22,223 nucleotides of DNA from assembly GCA_036399695.1 (NCBI GenBank), contig DASWMP010000059.1:1-22223 (forward strand). Reading direction: 5' to 3'. Source of the stretch: DASVEE01 sp036399695 (GTDB taxonomy: Bacteria > Acidobacteriota > Thermoanaerobaculia > Gp7-AA8). Below the pieces are notes generated by a model. That model was given only the letters and a program-made list of their open reading frames with translations. It searched no databases and was not told the DNA's origin. This document shows, in pieces, positions 7,781 through 15,964 of this stretch. Numbering within the stretch: position 1 is the first letter of the stretch; each line of letters opens with the position of its first letter. The position numbers and the translations under genes were made by a program.

Positions 7781-9256
7781 ATGCGCCGCTGGGTCCTCGC
7801 CGCCACGATTCTCGGATCGACGATGGCTTTCATCGACTCCACCGTCGTCAATGTGGCGCTGCCGGTCCTGCAACGCGAGCTTCATGCCGGGGTGGATGAC
7901 GCGCAGTGGATCGTCGACTCCTACCTCCTCGTCCTCTCCGCGCTCATCCTTGCGGGCGGCTCCCTCGGCGATCACTTCGGGCGGGTGCGCGTCTTCGGCA
8001 TCGGCGTGGCGTTTTTCGCGGCGGCGTCGCTCTGGTGCGGGCTCGCGCCGAGCGCGGCGCAGCTCATCGCCGCGCGTGCTCTGCAGGGGCTCGCCGCGGC
8101 CATGCTCGTCCCCGGCAGCCTCTCGATCATCACCTCCGCCTTTCCTCCGGCGGAGCGCGGCAAAGCCATCGGTACCTGGTCGGCCCTCACGGCGCTGGCC
8201 ATGATCGGCGGTCCACTCCTCGGCGGGCTCCTCGTGCAGACCGCCTCCTGGCGCGCCGTCTTCCTCATCAATCTGCCGATCGCCGCGGCCGTGCTCTGGA
8301 TCCTGCCGAAGATCCGTCTCGAGCGCGACACCCGCGACCGCGCGTCCATCGACTGGCTCGGCACCTTTCTCATCACCCTGGCCCTCGGCGGCATCACCTT
8401 CGGCCTCATCGAGCAGATGACCGCACCGGCCATCGGCGGTGTCCTTGCGCTCATTGCCTTCATCGCCGTCGAGCGCCGCTCGCGCAATCCCATCGTGCCG
8501 CTGACGCTCTTCCGTTCCCGCACCTTCACCGGCGCGAACATCCTCACGCTCCTGCTCTACGCCGCGCTCTCCGGCAGCATGTTCCTCCTGCCGTTCAACC
8601 TCATCCAGGTGCAGGGCTACACCCCGCTCGGCGCCGGCGCCGCGTTCCTGCCGTTCGTCGTGACGATGTCGCTCCTCTCGCGCTGGACCGGCTCCATCGC
8701 CGATCGCATCGGCCCGCGCATCCCGCTCATCATCGGGCCGCTGCTGGCCGCTGCCGGATTCGCCCTCCTCGCGCTCCCCGGCGTCGGCGGCAGCTACTGG
8801 ACGACCTTCTTCCCCGCCGTCCTCGTCCTCGGCACCGGCATGGCCGTAACCGTCGCCCCGCTGACGACGACCGTCATGACCTCCATCGACGACGAACGCC
8901 ACGCCGGCGCCGCCTCGGGCATCAACAACGCCGTCTCCCGCGCCGCCGGGCTCCTGGCCATCGCCATCTTCGGTGCCCTGGCCGTGAGCGTCTTCGCCCG
9001 TGACCTGGACGCCCGTCTGGGACGCCTCGGCGTCCCGCCGGACGTGCGTCAAGCCATGCAGCGCGACAGCCGCCGCCTCGCCGAATCCGAACCGCCGCCT
9101 CACCTCGGCCCGGCCATCCGTTCCCGCGTCCAGACCGAAGTCCGCCACGCCTTCGTCGCCGCGTTCCGCGTCGACATGCTTCTCGCCGCCGCACTGGCGG
9201 GTCTCAGTGCCGGAGGCGCGCTCGTCATCGCCAAACGTGACGAGCACAAGGCCTGA
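7781..9256 (+). CDS. MFS exporter, DHA2 (14-TMS, EmrB/QacA-like) family
   Basis: A 491-residue integral membrane transporter predicted to drive proton-coupled efflux across the inner membrane. Visible family motifs are AFIDSTVVNVALP in the first membrane segment, motif A GSLGDHFGRVRVF after the second, the antiporter motif region IGGPLLGGLL, then WRAVFLINLPIA as typical of DHA2 members. Length and about 14 hydrophobic segments fit. The open frame runs upstream to 7385, but that part overlaps the antisense of a small gene and the heptamer array; ATG at 7781 (MRRWVLAATILGSTMAF) begins at the normal family position. The ribosome binding site is weak. Substrate is unknown. Confidence 0.9.
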   Translation: MRRWVLAATILGSTMAFIDSTVVNVALPVLQRELHAGVDDAQWIVDSYLLVLSALILAGGSLGDHFGRVRVFGIGVAFFAAASLWCGLAPSAAQLIAARALQGLAAAMLVPGSLSIITSAFPPAERGKAIGTWSALTALAMIGGPLLGGLLVQTASWRAVFLINLPIAAAVLWILPKIRLERDTRDRASIDWLGTFLITLALGGITFGLIEQMTAPAIGGVLALIAFIAVERRSRNPIVPLTLFRSRTFTGANILTLLLYAALSGSMFLLPFNLIQVQGYTPLGAGAAFLPFVVTMSLLSRWTGSIADRIGPRIPLIIGPLLAAAGFALLALPGVGGSYWTTFFPAVLVLGTGMAVTVAPLTTTVMTSIDDERHAGAASGINNAVSRAAGLLAIAIFGALAVSVFARDLDARLGRLGVPPDVRQAMQRDSRRLAESEPPPHLGPAIRSRVQTEVRHAFVAAFRVDMLLAAALAGLSAGGALVIAKRDEHKA

Positions 9257-9707
9257 CCGCACCTTTGCCGGCCGGCAGATCGATGCCTTCGCCCGACAAC
9301 CAGATCTGTCCGCCGGACCTTGAGTGCATCTAGCTAGAGCCGTTCGGGGCACGGGTCCCACTGCCGATTTTCACCGGCGGGTGCCGCGGAGTTTGGAGTG
9401 CGGCAGCGACGGTTCACCAGCTGCCGCTTTCCCATAGCGGAAGCGTCGAGCTTCCGCCCCGCTTGCTGGTGCACCGCGCGGTCGCGGCTCGCCGCCGCGA
9501 CTATGGGAAAGCGGCAGCTGATGAAGCATCGCTGCCGCACTCCAAACTCTGCGGACAGTGGACGCACATGCCTTCTGTAGCCTTTGATGCCACCCGCGTG
9601 CGTTCGGCCCCGGCTTCGAGTGGAAGACGGACAATCCTGTCCGTCACGCGAACACGTACGCACGAAGCGATTGCCCGGACGTACCTCGCACTCGCGTCAT
9701 TCGTCGC
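9257..9707. other. 451-base gene-free region holding two inverted-repeat elements
   Basis: After the exporter stop come a 12-base GC palindrome (9266-9277) and about 105 bases with nothing recognisable. Then follow the large cruciform element 9384-9554, a 63-base spacer, and the second inverted repeat 9618-9737, which runs into the apparent start of the methyltransferase gene. Open frames here come from the repeats and show no family resemblance. Confidence 0.6.
9384..9554. repeat. 171-base cruciform-type inverted repeat with hairpins at its tip
   Basis: Arms 9384-9437 and 9501-9554 (54 bases each) are inverted copies with 50 matches. Each arm holds its own inverted GCGGCAGC / GCTGCCGC motif. 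The 63-base centre carries two perfect 8-base-pair hairpins: GCGGAAGC...GCTTCCGC at 9437-9457 and GTCGCGGC...GCCGCGAC at 9481-9501, whose ends touch the arms. This could be a non-autonomous mobile (MITE/REP-type) element. No target-site duplication is clear. Confidence 0.75.
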
Positions 9708-9737
9708 GTGACGGACAAGATTGTCCGTCCTCCACTC
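9618..9737. repeat. 120-base inverted-repeat element with GACGGACA/TGTCCGTC hairpin arms
   Basis: Arms 9618-9650 and 9705-9737 (33 bases each) are inverted copies with two mismatches. Each arm contains an 8-base-pair hairpin, GACGGACA-NNNN-TGTCCGTC. The 54-base centre shows no gene. The right arm includes the GTG and first ten codons of the methyltransferase frame. Confidence 0.75.
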
Positions 9738-10454
9738 ATCAGCCTCGCGTACGCTCTCCTCGTGCTTGCGCGTCTGCTCCGGCTCCCGCTTCGCCTCGTG
9801 CCTAAGCGGGCCGTCGTGCGCATTCTCTCCGGCAGGCTCGCGGGCGCGCGCTGGGTGGTCGGCGCCGGAACCCATGGCTGCTGGCTCGGCACCTACGAGG
9901 CGGAGGCCCAGGCCTCCTTCGCGGCGCACATCAAACGAAATGACGTCGTCTACGACATCGGCGCGAACGTCGGTTTCTTCACGCTTCTCGCGGCGCGGCT
10001 GGTGGGGGAGGGCGGCCACGTCTACGCGTTCGAGCCGCTGCCCCGCAATCTCGACTTTCTGCGACGCCACGTCGCCCTCAACAAACTAACAAACGTCACG
10101 ATCCTGCCGGTCGCCGTCGCCGCGACCGCCGGCGTCCTCAAATTCGCCGAGGGCGCCAACCCCTCGATGGGCGGCCTCTCCGCGACCGGCGCGCTCGAAG
10201 TCCCCACCGTCGCCCTCGACGAACTGCAACTCCGGCCGCCGCGCTTCATGAAGATCGACGTCGAAGGCGCCGAATCGGACGTCCTCGCCGGCGCCACAAA
10301 AACCCTGCGCACCCATCACCCCACCATCCACCTCTCCACCCACGGCTGGGAGCAGAACGAGCGCTGCACGGCCACGCTGCGCGCCGAGGGCTACGACGTC
10401 CACCTCGAGCGCGATGGGACGGAAGACGGGAACTACGTCCTCCTCTGCAACTGA
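9708..10454 (+). CDS. FkbM-family SAM-dependent methyltransferase
   Basis: A 248-residue protein from GTG at 9708. The SAM-binding motif VYDIGANVGFFTLLAARL, the acidic end of strand 2 in VYAFEPLPRNLDFLRRH, and the conserved FMKIDVEGAESDVL segment identify the FkbM family (O-methylation, often of glycans or secondary metabolites). The family N-terminal block (RWVVGAGTHGCWLGTYEAE) is complete. The start is uncertain: 9708 lies inside a repeat arm, and GTG at 9762 is in frame and also leaves the whole domain. Neither has a good ribosome binding site. The gene stands alone, 98 bases before the regulator of the sugar operon, and its acceptor is unknown. Confidence 0.85.
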   Translation: MTDKIVRPPLISLAYALLVLARLLRLPLRLVPKRAVVRILSGRLAGARWVVGAGTHGCWLGTYEAEAQASFAAHIKRNDVVYDIGANVGFFTLLAARLVGEGGHVYAFEPLPRNLDFLRRHVALNKLTNVTILPVAVAATAGVLKFAEGANPSMGGLSATGALEVPTVALDELQLRPPRFMKIDVEGAESDVLAGATKTLRTHHPTIHLSTHGWEQNERCTATLRAEGYDVHLERDGTEDGNYVLLCN

Positions 10455-10493
10455 TCGCCGCGCCGGCTCGCTGCACCGCAATCGCGATTCTCG

Positions 10494-10521
10494 TTGACAG
10501 TCATTTCACCGGAGGTTTACT
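10494..10521 (+). promoter_or_regulatory. Probable sigma-70-type promoter of the sugar operon
   Basis: A perfect -35 TTGACA (10494-10499) is followed after 16 bases by TTTACT (10516-10521), four of six to the -10 consensus. It lies just upstream of a palindromic operator and 59 bases before the regulator start codon. Transcription would begin near 10528, inside the operator. Confidence 0.55.
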
Positions 10522-10527
10522 CTCCGC

Positions 10528-10545
10528 GATGTAAACGGTTACATC
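10528..10545 (+). promoter_or_regulatory. LacI-type operator (autoregulatory)
   Basis: GATGTAAACGGTTACATC is an 18-base palindrome, symmetric except for one pair, with the central CG typical of LacI-family sites. It lies directly downstream of the probable -10 and 7 bases before the regulator start, where a bound repressor would block transcription of the whole operon. It is the only such site I found in the window. Confidence 0.7.
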
Positions 10546-10552
10546 CCGTTCC

Positions 10553-11623
10553 ATGCCGAGAGCACCGCGACGCCCGTCCGCTGTCCTCCAGACCGTCACG
10601 ATCCGTGACGTCGCTGCGAAAGCTGGTGTCTCCGTCGCCACCGTGTCCCGCGTCTTCAACCGCAAGGGGCCGATCCGCGAAGACACCTTCGAACGCGTCA
10701 CGGCCATCGCCGCCGAGATGCGCTACGTCCCCGACGCCGCGGCCCGTTCGCTCTCCACGCGCAGCACCAGCACCATCGGCGTCGTCCTGCCGGAGTTGCA
10801 CGGCGAGTTCTTCTCCGAGGTCATCCGCGGCATCGACATCGCCGCACGGCACAGCGGCTATCACCTGCTCGTCTCCGGCTCGCATTCGAACAGCGAGGAG
10901 ATGCGGGCTGTGCTGCGGGCGGTGCGCGGGCGTGTCGACGGTCTGATCGTCATGTCGCCGGACCTCGAGCCCTCGGCGATGCTCGCCGACTTCCCCAGCT
11001 CCTTTCCGCTCGTGCTGCTCAACTCCCGTGTCGACGGACGGCCCAACATCACGATCGACAACTCCGGCGGCGCGCGCGCCGTCGTGCGTCACCTCGCAGC
11101 ACTCGGACACAAGCGGATCGCCTTCGTGCGCGGTCCGTCGCAGAACGCGGACGCGGAACAGCGCCTGCGCGGCTACCGCGGAGCCGTCCGCTCGGCCGGC
11201 ATCGAAGCCGACCGCAACCTGGAGAGCGCCGGAAACTTCACCGAGGAGTCGGGATATGAGGCTGTCAAACGGATCCTTGCGGCCGGACCGCGCCCCACCG
11301 CGATCTTCACCGCCAATGACGCGATGGCCATCGGCGCGCTCGGCGCTCTGGTGGAAGCTGGATGTGCGGTGCCGGACGAGATCGCCCTCATCGGCTTCGA
11401 CGACATCCCCATCGCCCGCTTCCTCGCACCGCCACTGACCACCGTCAACGTACCGATCGCCGACCTCGGCCGGCGAGGCTTCGAGCTCCTTCGCGACAGC
11501 ACCGTCACCCCGCCATCCGCCCAGACACTCAAACTCGAAACGACACTCGTCGTGCGCCAGTCGTGCGGAGCCGCCCAGCGGCCCCCGCAGCATGAGAGCC
11601 GGCGCAGGACAAAGAGCAAGTGA
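10553..11623 (+). CDS. LacI-family transcriptional regulator
   Basis: A 356-residue cytoplasmic repressor. The N-terminal helix-turn-helix TIRDVAAKAGVSVATVSRVF (about residues 16-35) and the following hinge region ending RSLSTRSTSTIGVV are classical LacI. The periplasmic-binding-protein-like effector domain runs from about 77 to the end, with hallmark segments HIKRIAFVRG-like (HKRIAFVRGPS), FTANDAMAIGAL and IGFDDIPIARFLAPPLTTV. The last 20 or so residues are charged and extra. The start has no clear ribosome binding site but lies just after the operator. It is followed 16 bases later by the receptor gene, so it probably controls the whole operon and itself. The inducer is presumably a product of the imported glucan. 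Confidence 0.93.
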   Translation: MPRAPRRPSAVLQTVTIRDVAAKAGVSVATVSRVFNRKGPIREDTFERVTAIAAEMRYVPDAAARSLSTRSTSTIGVVLPELHGEFFSEVIRGIDIAARHSGYHLLVSGSHSNSEEMRAVLRAVRGRVDGLIVMSPDLEPSAMLADFPSSFPLVLLNSRVDGRPNITIDNSGGARAVVRHLAALGHKRIAFVRGPSQNADAEQRLRGYRGAVRSAGIEADRNLESAGNFTEESGYEAVKRILAAGPRPTAIFTANDAMAIGALGALVEAGCAVPDEIALIGFDDIPIARFLAPPLTTVNVPIADLGRRGFELLRDSTVTPPSAQTLKLETTLVVRQSCGAAQRPPQHESRRRTKSK

Positions 11624-11627
11624 TTTC

Positions 11628-11633
11628 AGGAGA
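11628..11633 (+). promoter_or_regulatory. Ribosome binding site of the TonB-dependent receptor
   Basis: AGGAGA with 6-base spacing fixes the receptor start at ATG 11640 rather than the in-frame ATG at 11592, which overlaps the regulator gene. Confidence 0.75.
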
Positions 11634-11639
11634 GGGATC

Positions 11640-14429
11640 ATGAATCGATTTACCGCGCTGTTCGCGCTTTTCCTCGCGCTCTTCGGCACGCTCGCGTACG
11701 GCCAGACGACCACGTCGACCATCCGCGGCGTCGTGCAGGACGAAAGCGGCAACCCATTTCCCGGCGCAGTCCTCGTGGCCACGAACGCCGCCAGCGGCTT
11801 CCGCCACACCGCCACCGCCGGCAGCACCGGCAACTTCCAGCTCGTCGGTCTCACGCCCGGCACTTACACGATCGAAGTCAGCGCCACCTCCTACAAGGAG
11901 AGCACGCGCAACGTCACGCTGCGCGTCGGCCAGACGCTCGACCTCGATTTCCGCCTGACGCCCGACCTCGTCCTGACGGAGTCGATCACCGTCGTCGGCA
12001 GCGAAGCGGTCGAAACGCGCACGCCGGAGCTGGGGACGAACGTCAGTCCGCTGCAGATCGAATCGCTGCCGCAGAACGACCGGAACTTCCTCAACTTCGC
12101 CGCGCTCGCACCGGGCGTGCTGGTCGGCACCGACGACCTGCGCAAGGAGATCCGGGCGGGCGCGCAGAGCTCCTCGGCGACGAACGTCTTCATCGACGGC
12201 GTCTCCTTCAAGAACGACGTGATCCAGGGGGGCGTGGTCGGCCAGGACGCCAGCCGCGGCAATCCCTTCCCGCAGAACGCCGTGCAGGAGTTCCGCGTCA
12301 TCACGCAGAACTACAGCGCCGAATACCAGAAGGCTTCGAGCGCGATCATCACCGCCATCACCAAGTCCGGCTCCAACACGATGAGCGGCGACGCCTTCTT
12401 CTACTATCAGGACAAGAGCCTGGTGGCCGACGATCCGCTCACCGGCGCGAATCCGGAGTACCAGCGCAACCAGTACGGCTTCAGCGTGGGCGGCCCGATC
12501 GTCCGCGACCGCCTGCACTACTTCTTCTCCTATGAAGCGAACGATCAGGACCGCGAGAACACCGTCACGATCGGCAGCGGCTTCGAGAGCAATCCGACGC
12601 TGCGCAACGAGCTGCTCGGCCACACCGGCACATTCGTCTCGCCGTTCCGCTCCGACCTCGCTTTCGCGAAGGCCAGCTTCCAGCCCGGCTCCTCGCAGCT
12701 CTTCGACTGGAGCGCCAACTTCCGCCGCGAGACGGACATCCGCGGCTTCGGCGACCAGACCAGCCGCGACTCCGCCGAGAACGTGAAGAACGACGTGTGG
12801 GGCACCGCGCTCCGCCATCAGTTCACCGCCAGCACCCTCCTCAACGAGCTCTCGCTCAGCTACCAGGATTTCGCCTGGAACCCGCAGCCGCTGAACATGG
12901 ACGAAGTGGGCCGCGTTTACGAGAACCAGGGCGGCGGCGTCGTGCTCCGCATCGGCGGCCGCGACACCGAACAGCAGATCGGTCAGCAGCGCCTCGCGCT
13001 GCGCGACGACGTGACGTTCACCAGCCTCGATTTCCACGGCTCGCACTCGCTGAAGATCGGCGGCAACGTCGAGCAGCTCGACTACACCGTCACGAAGTAC
13101 TTCGAAGAGAATCCGCGCTACTTCTTCAAGGACGGGATCAGCGCGACGATCCCGTACAAGGCACGCTGGGGTTACGGCAATCCCGACCTCTCCGCCGACA
13201 ACACGCAGTACGGCATCTACGGCCAGGACGACTGGGCCGTCGGCAACAAGCTGATCCTGAACCTCGGTCTCCGCTGGGATTACGAGACCAACATGTTCGA
13301 CACCGACTACGTGACGCCGCTCGAAGTGCGGCAGCGTCTGTCGGACAGCTTCCCGGCGAACTACTTCACGGACGGCGACGACCGCGAGCCGAAGACCGAC
13401 ATGTTCCAGCCGCGGCTCGGCTTCTCGTACGACCTCTTCGCCAACGGCCGCACGGTGGCCTTCGGCGGCGCCGGCCGCTACTACGACCGCAACCTGTTCA
13501 ACAACACGCTCGACGAGCGTTTCCGCCTGCAGCACGTGGTCGGCGAGTTCCTCTTCTCGCCGGACGGCAGCGTGCCCGGGACGGCGAAGTGGGATCCGAA
13601 GTACCTGACGCGCGAAGGGCTGCTCGAGCTGCAGGCCAGCGGCATCACCGGCCGGCCGGAAGTCTTCCTCGTGGACAACAACACCGAGGTTCCGTACTCC
13701 GATCAGTGGAACATCGGCGTGCGCCAGACGTTCGGCAACATGGTCGCGGCGGCGAGCTACTCGAACATCAAGAGCTATAACGGCTTCACCTACATCTGGG
13801 GCGCCGGCTTCTGCTGCCCGAACCCGCCGTTCGACCCGAACTACAGCAACGTGCTGATCTCGAACGACGACGTGCGCACCTGGTACGACGCCGTCTACCT
13901 CACGCTCGACCGTCCGTTCAGCGGCCGGTACGGCTTCAACGTCGCGTACACCTGGTCGGACGCCGAGCAGATCGGCGGCGATCTCTTCAGCCTGGACCGC
14001 CGCGTCCCGACCGACTACGCGCGTTACGGCACGCCCGGCACGATGGAGCATCGCATCGTGGCCAACGCCATCGTGGCCATTCCGTGGGACGTCCGCGCCA
14101 GCACGCTCATTCAGTACAGCTCGGGCGAGAAGTTCCGCTATCACGACTTCCCGAACGGCTTCTGCGGCGACAACAACTGCTACGTGCCGCGCGCGGGTGA
14201 AGGCCCGAGCTGGACGACGGTCGACCTCCGCTTCGAGAAGGACTTCCGCTTCGCCAGCACGTACCGCATCGGCGCCACGATCGAAGCGTTCAACGTCTTC
14301 AACGAGGCCCGCTACCGCAGCTTCGAAGACTTCAACCCGCCCGAGGGCAATCCGAACCTCGGCAAGCCGCGCGACATCGTCGTCGGCTCCCAGCGCCGCT
14401 TCCAGTTCGGAATCCGGCTCGGTTTCTAA
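11640..14429 (+). CDS. TonB-dependent receptor, Oar-like, with N-terminal carboxypeptidase-regulatory-like domain
   Basis: A 929-residue outer membrane receptor. Residues 1-22 are a signal peptide (ending AYG-Q). Residues about 25-105 form the carboxypeptidase-D regulatory-like beta domain (STIRGVVQDESGNPFPGAVL through GLTPGTYTIEVSA). The plug follows (about 115-255), with SATNVFIDGVSF and AVQEFRVITQNYSAEY as typical Oar-like plug sequences. The rest is a large beta-barrel with many aromatic strands, ending RFQFGIRLGF with the terminal Phe expected for barrel assembly. No SusD-type partner is present. The next gene begins 3 bases after the stop. By position it should bring glucan fragments across the outer membrane; the substrate is inferred from context only. 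Confidence 0.92.
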   Translation: MNRFTALFALFLALFGTLAYGQTTTSTIRGVVQDESGNPFPGAVLVATNAASGFRHTATAGSTGNFQLVGLTPGTYTIEVSATSYKESTRNVTLRVGQTLDLDFRLTPDLVLTESITVVGSEAVETRTPELGTNVSPLQIESLPQNDRNFLNFAALAPGVLVGTDDLRKEIRAGAQSSSATNVFIDGVSFKNDVIQGGVVGQDASRGNPFPQNAVQEFRVITQNYSAEYQKASSAIITAITKSGSNTMSGDAFFYYQDKSLVADDPLTGANPEYQRNQYGFSVGGPIVRDRLHYFFSYEANDQDRENTVTIGSGFESNPTLRNELLGHTGTFVSPFRSDLAFAKASFQPGSSQLFDWSANFRRETDIRGFGDQTSRDSAENVKNDVWGTALRHQFTASTLLNELSLSYQDFAWNPQPLNMDEVGRVYENQGGGVVLRIGGRDTEQQIGQQRLALRDDVTFTSLDFHGSHSLKIGGNVEQLDYTVTKYFEENPRYFFKDGISATIPYKARWGYGNPDLSADNTQYGIYGQDDWAVGNKLILNLGLRWDYETNMFDTDYVTPLEVRQRLSDSFPANYFTDGDDREPKTDMFQPRLGFSYDLFANGRTVAFGGAGRYYDRNLFNNTLDERFRLQHVVGEFLFSPDGSVPGTAKWDPKYLTREGLLELQASGITGRPEVFLVDNNTEVPYSDQWNIGVRQTFGNMVAAASYSNIKSYNGFTYIWGAGFCCPNPPFDPNYSNVLISNDDVRTWYDAVYLTLDRPFSGRYGFNVAYTWSDAEQIGGDLFSLDRRVPTDYARYGTPGTMEHRIVANAIVAIPWDVRASTLIQYSSGEKFRYHDFPNGFCGDNNCYVPRAGEGPSWTTVDLRFEKDFRFASTYRIGATIEAFNVFNEARYRSFEDFNPPEGNPNLGKPRDIVVGSQRRFQFGIRLGF

Positions 14430-14432
14430 CGC

Positions 14433-15881
14433 ATGACCATCGCGGGTAAATGGGGAGCGGCACTTGCCGCTCTCCTTCTTTTCTCCGCCTGCACCGGTGG
14501 CACCGGCCGGCCTGCCTCTAGTAGGACCGGCACTCCTGCCGGTCAGCCGCTGCCACCGCTGCAGGGCAACGAGCTGCTGGACGACGTGCAGCAGCGCACG
14601 TTCAACTGGTTCTGGGAAACGACGAACCCCAAGAACGGCCTGGTGCACGACCGCTGGCCGACGAAGTCGTTCTCCAGCATCGCCGCGGTCGGTTTCGGCC
14701 TGACGGCGTACGGCGTGGGCGTGGAGCGGGGCTGGGTGCCGCGCGAAGCAGCGGCGGAGCGCGTGCTGACGACGCTGCGCTTCTTCCTGAACGCGCCGTC
14801 AGGTCCGGCGGCGGAGGGGATGACGTCGTATCGCGGCTTTTACTATCACTTCCTCGACATGGAGACGGGGCAGCGCTTCAAGGAGGTGGAGCTGTCGACA
14901 ATCGACACGACGCTCATGCTCGCCGGCGCGCTGTTCTGCCAGTCGTATTTCGATCGCGACAACGAGACGGAACGGGGCATTCGGCAGGCAGCCGAGGAGC
15001 TGTACCGGCGTGCCGAGTGGCCGTTCTTTCACGAGCGCGCACCGCTCGTGAGCATGGGCTGGACGCCGGAGAACGGCCTGCACGACTGGGATTACACCGG
15101 CTACAACGAGGCGATGCTGCTGTACATCCTGGCGATCGGCTCGCCGACGCACCCGATCGATCCGTCCGCCTGGCAGGCGTACACGAAGACGTATCGCTGG
15201 GCCACGTTTCACAATCAGCCGCACCTGAACTTCGCGCCGCTGTTCGGCCATCAGTACTCGCACGTCTGGATCGACTTCCGCGGCATCCAGGATCCGTACA
15301 TGCGGGAAAAGGGGATCGACTACTTCGAGAACTCACGCCGGGCTACGCTGGCGCAGCGCGACTACGCGATCGAGAACCCGATGCAGTGGCGCGGCTACGG
15401 TCCGGACATGTGGGGCCTGACCGCCTGCGACGGGCCGACCGACGCGGAGCTGGACGTCGACGGCCGGAAGCGCCGCTTCTATACATACGCAGCAAGAGGC
15501 GCCTCCGCGACGGAAGTGCGCGACGACGGCACCCTCGCCCCCACAGCCGCCGCCGGCTCGATGCCCTTCACGCCGAAGGAGTCGCTGCGCGTCCTGGAAG
15601 CGATGCATCGCGACTACGGACGGTACCTGTACCAGCAGTACGGCTTCCTCGACTCCTTCAACCCGACGCTGCGGACGCCGATGGAGACGCAGCACGGCCG
15701 CGTCGTCGACCGTGTGGGCTGGTTCGACGGCGATTACCTCGGCATCGACCAGGGCCCGATCGTGCTGATGATCGAGAACTACCGGTCGGAGCTGGTGTGG
15801 AAGGTGATGAAGAAGAATGCGCATGTGGCGCGAGGGCTGAAGCGGGCCGGGTTTGGGGGCGGGTGGCTGGACAAACAATGA
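14433..15881 (+). CDS. GH144-like (glucoamylase-fold, PF10091-type) lipoprotein glucanase
   Basis: A 482-residue probable lipoprotein: LLLFSAC gives a lipobox with C20. A short Gly/Pro/Thr linker (21-47) contains a palindromic repeat. The catalytic (alpha/alpha)6 domain (about 48-470) carries the family hallmark HNQPHLNFAPLFGHQYSHVW and the following WIDFRGIQD and FENSRRATLAQRDYAIENP blocks. Characterised GH144 enzymes are endo-beta-1,2-glucanases or sophorose-releasing hydrolases, so beta-1,2-glucan is the best guess, but other linkages are not excluded. It has no ribosome binding site and starts 3 bases after the receptor stop, so it is probably translated by coupling. Its stop overlaps the start of a 28-codon mini-ORF. 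Confidence 0.87.
   Translation: MTIAGKWGAALAALLLFSACTGGTGRPASSRTGTPAGQPLPPLQGNELLDDVQQRTFNWFWETTNPKNGLVHDRWPTKSFSSIAAVGFGLTAYGVGVERGWVPREAAAERVLTTLRFFLNAPSGPAAEGMTSYRGFYYHFLDMETGQRFKEVELSTIDTTLMLAGALFCQSYFDRDNETERGIRQAAEELYRRAEWPFFHERAPLVSMGWTPENGLHDWDYTGYNEAMLLYILAIGSPTHPIDPSAWQAYTKTYRWATFHNQPHLNFAPLFGHQYSHVWIDFRGIQDPYMREKGIDYFENSRRATLAQRDYAIENPMQWRGYGPDMWGLTACDGPTDAELDVDGRKRRFYTYAARGASATEVRDDGTLAPTAAAGSMPFTPKESLRVLEAMHRDYGRYLYQQYGFLDSFNPTLRTPMETQHGRVVDRVGWFDGDYLGIDQGPIVLMIENYRSELVWKVMKKNAHVARGLKRAGFGGGWLDKQ
14525..14544 (+). repeat. Small palindrome GACCGGCA-CTCC-TGCCGGTC inside the glucanase gene
   Basis: A perfect 8-base-pair hairpin with a 4-base loop, encoding residues 31-38 in the linker between the lipid-anchored cysteine and the catalytic domain. 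It has the same shape as the GACGGACA hairpins at 9618-9737, with paired changes that keep the stem. Confidence 0.6.
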
Positions 15882-15964
15882 ACACAGAACAGACGGTTGG
15901 GAGTCGGCAGCAGGGTGACGAGAACATGAACGCAGAACGCGGAACGCAGAACGCAGAACGATGA
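15878..15964 (+). CDS. Possible 28-residue coupling mini-ORF
   Basis: An ATG overlaps the glucanase stop as ATGA (15878-15881). The frame runs 28 codons with no stop through the left arm of the heptamer repeat and ends with a TGA that overlaps the binding-protein start as ATGA (15961-15964). The peptide (starting MNTEQTVGSRQ, ending GTQNAER) is charged and repeat-derived and resembles no family. It probably has no function as a protein, but it would let ribosomes pass from glucanase to binding protein by termination-reinitiation; the binding-protein gene has no ribosome binding site of its own. Translation is inferred only. Confidence 0.45.
   Translation: MNTEQTVGSRQQGDENMNAERGTQNAER

Noticed and set aside
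7667..9361. Upstream part of the 669-residue minus-strand frame opposite the MFS exporter
   Set aside because: Only the last 104 codons (7352-7666) have a ribosome binding site and protein-like composition; the rest is the antisense of the exporter.
9257..9707. Insertion sequence with transposase remnant
   Set aside because: No transposase-like frame is visible; the region has only inverted repeats and spacer.
11640..14429. SusC of a SusC/SusD pair
   Set aside because: No SusD-like lipoprotein gene is adjacent, and the sequence is of the Oar-like type; the following lipoprotein is a GH144-like enzyme.
11529..14648. 1039-residue open frame on the minus strand opposite the TonB receptor
   Set aside because: It is antisense to a clearly recognisable receptor gene, has no family resemblance and a composition rich in Val/Ala/Arg/Glu typical of reverse-strand frames in high-GC DNA.
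15961..15963. Frameshift or assembly error at the repeat-rich gene starts
   Set aside because: All junctions keep intact ATGA or 8-base overlaps and the frames run cleanly into recognised domains, so random assembly error at each is unlikely, although long-read confirmation would be useful.
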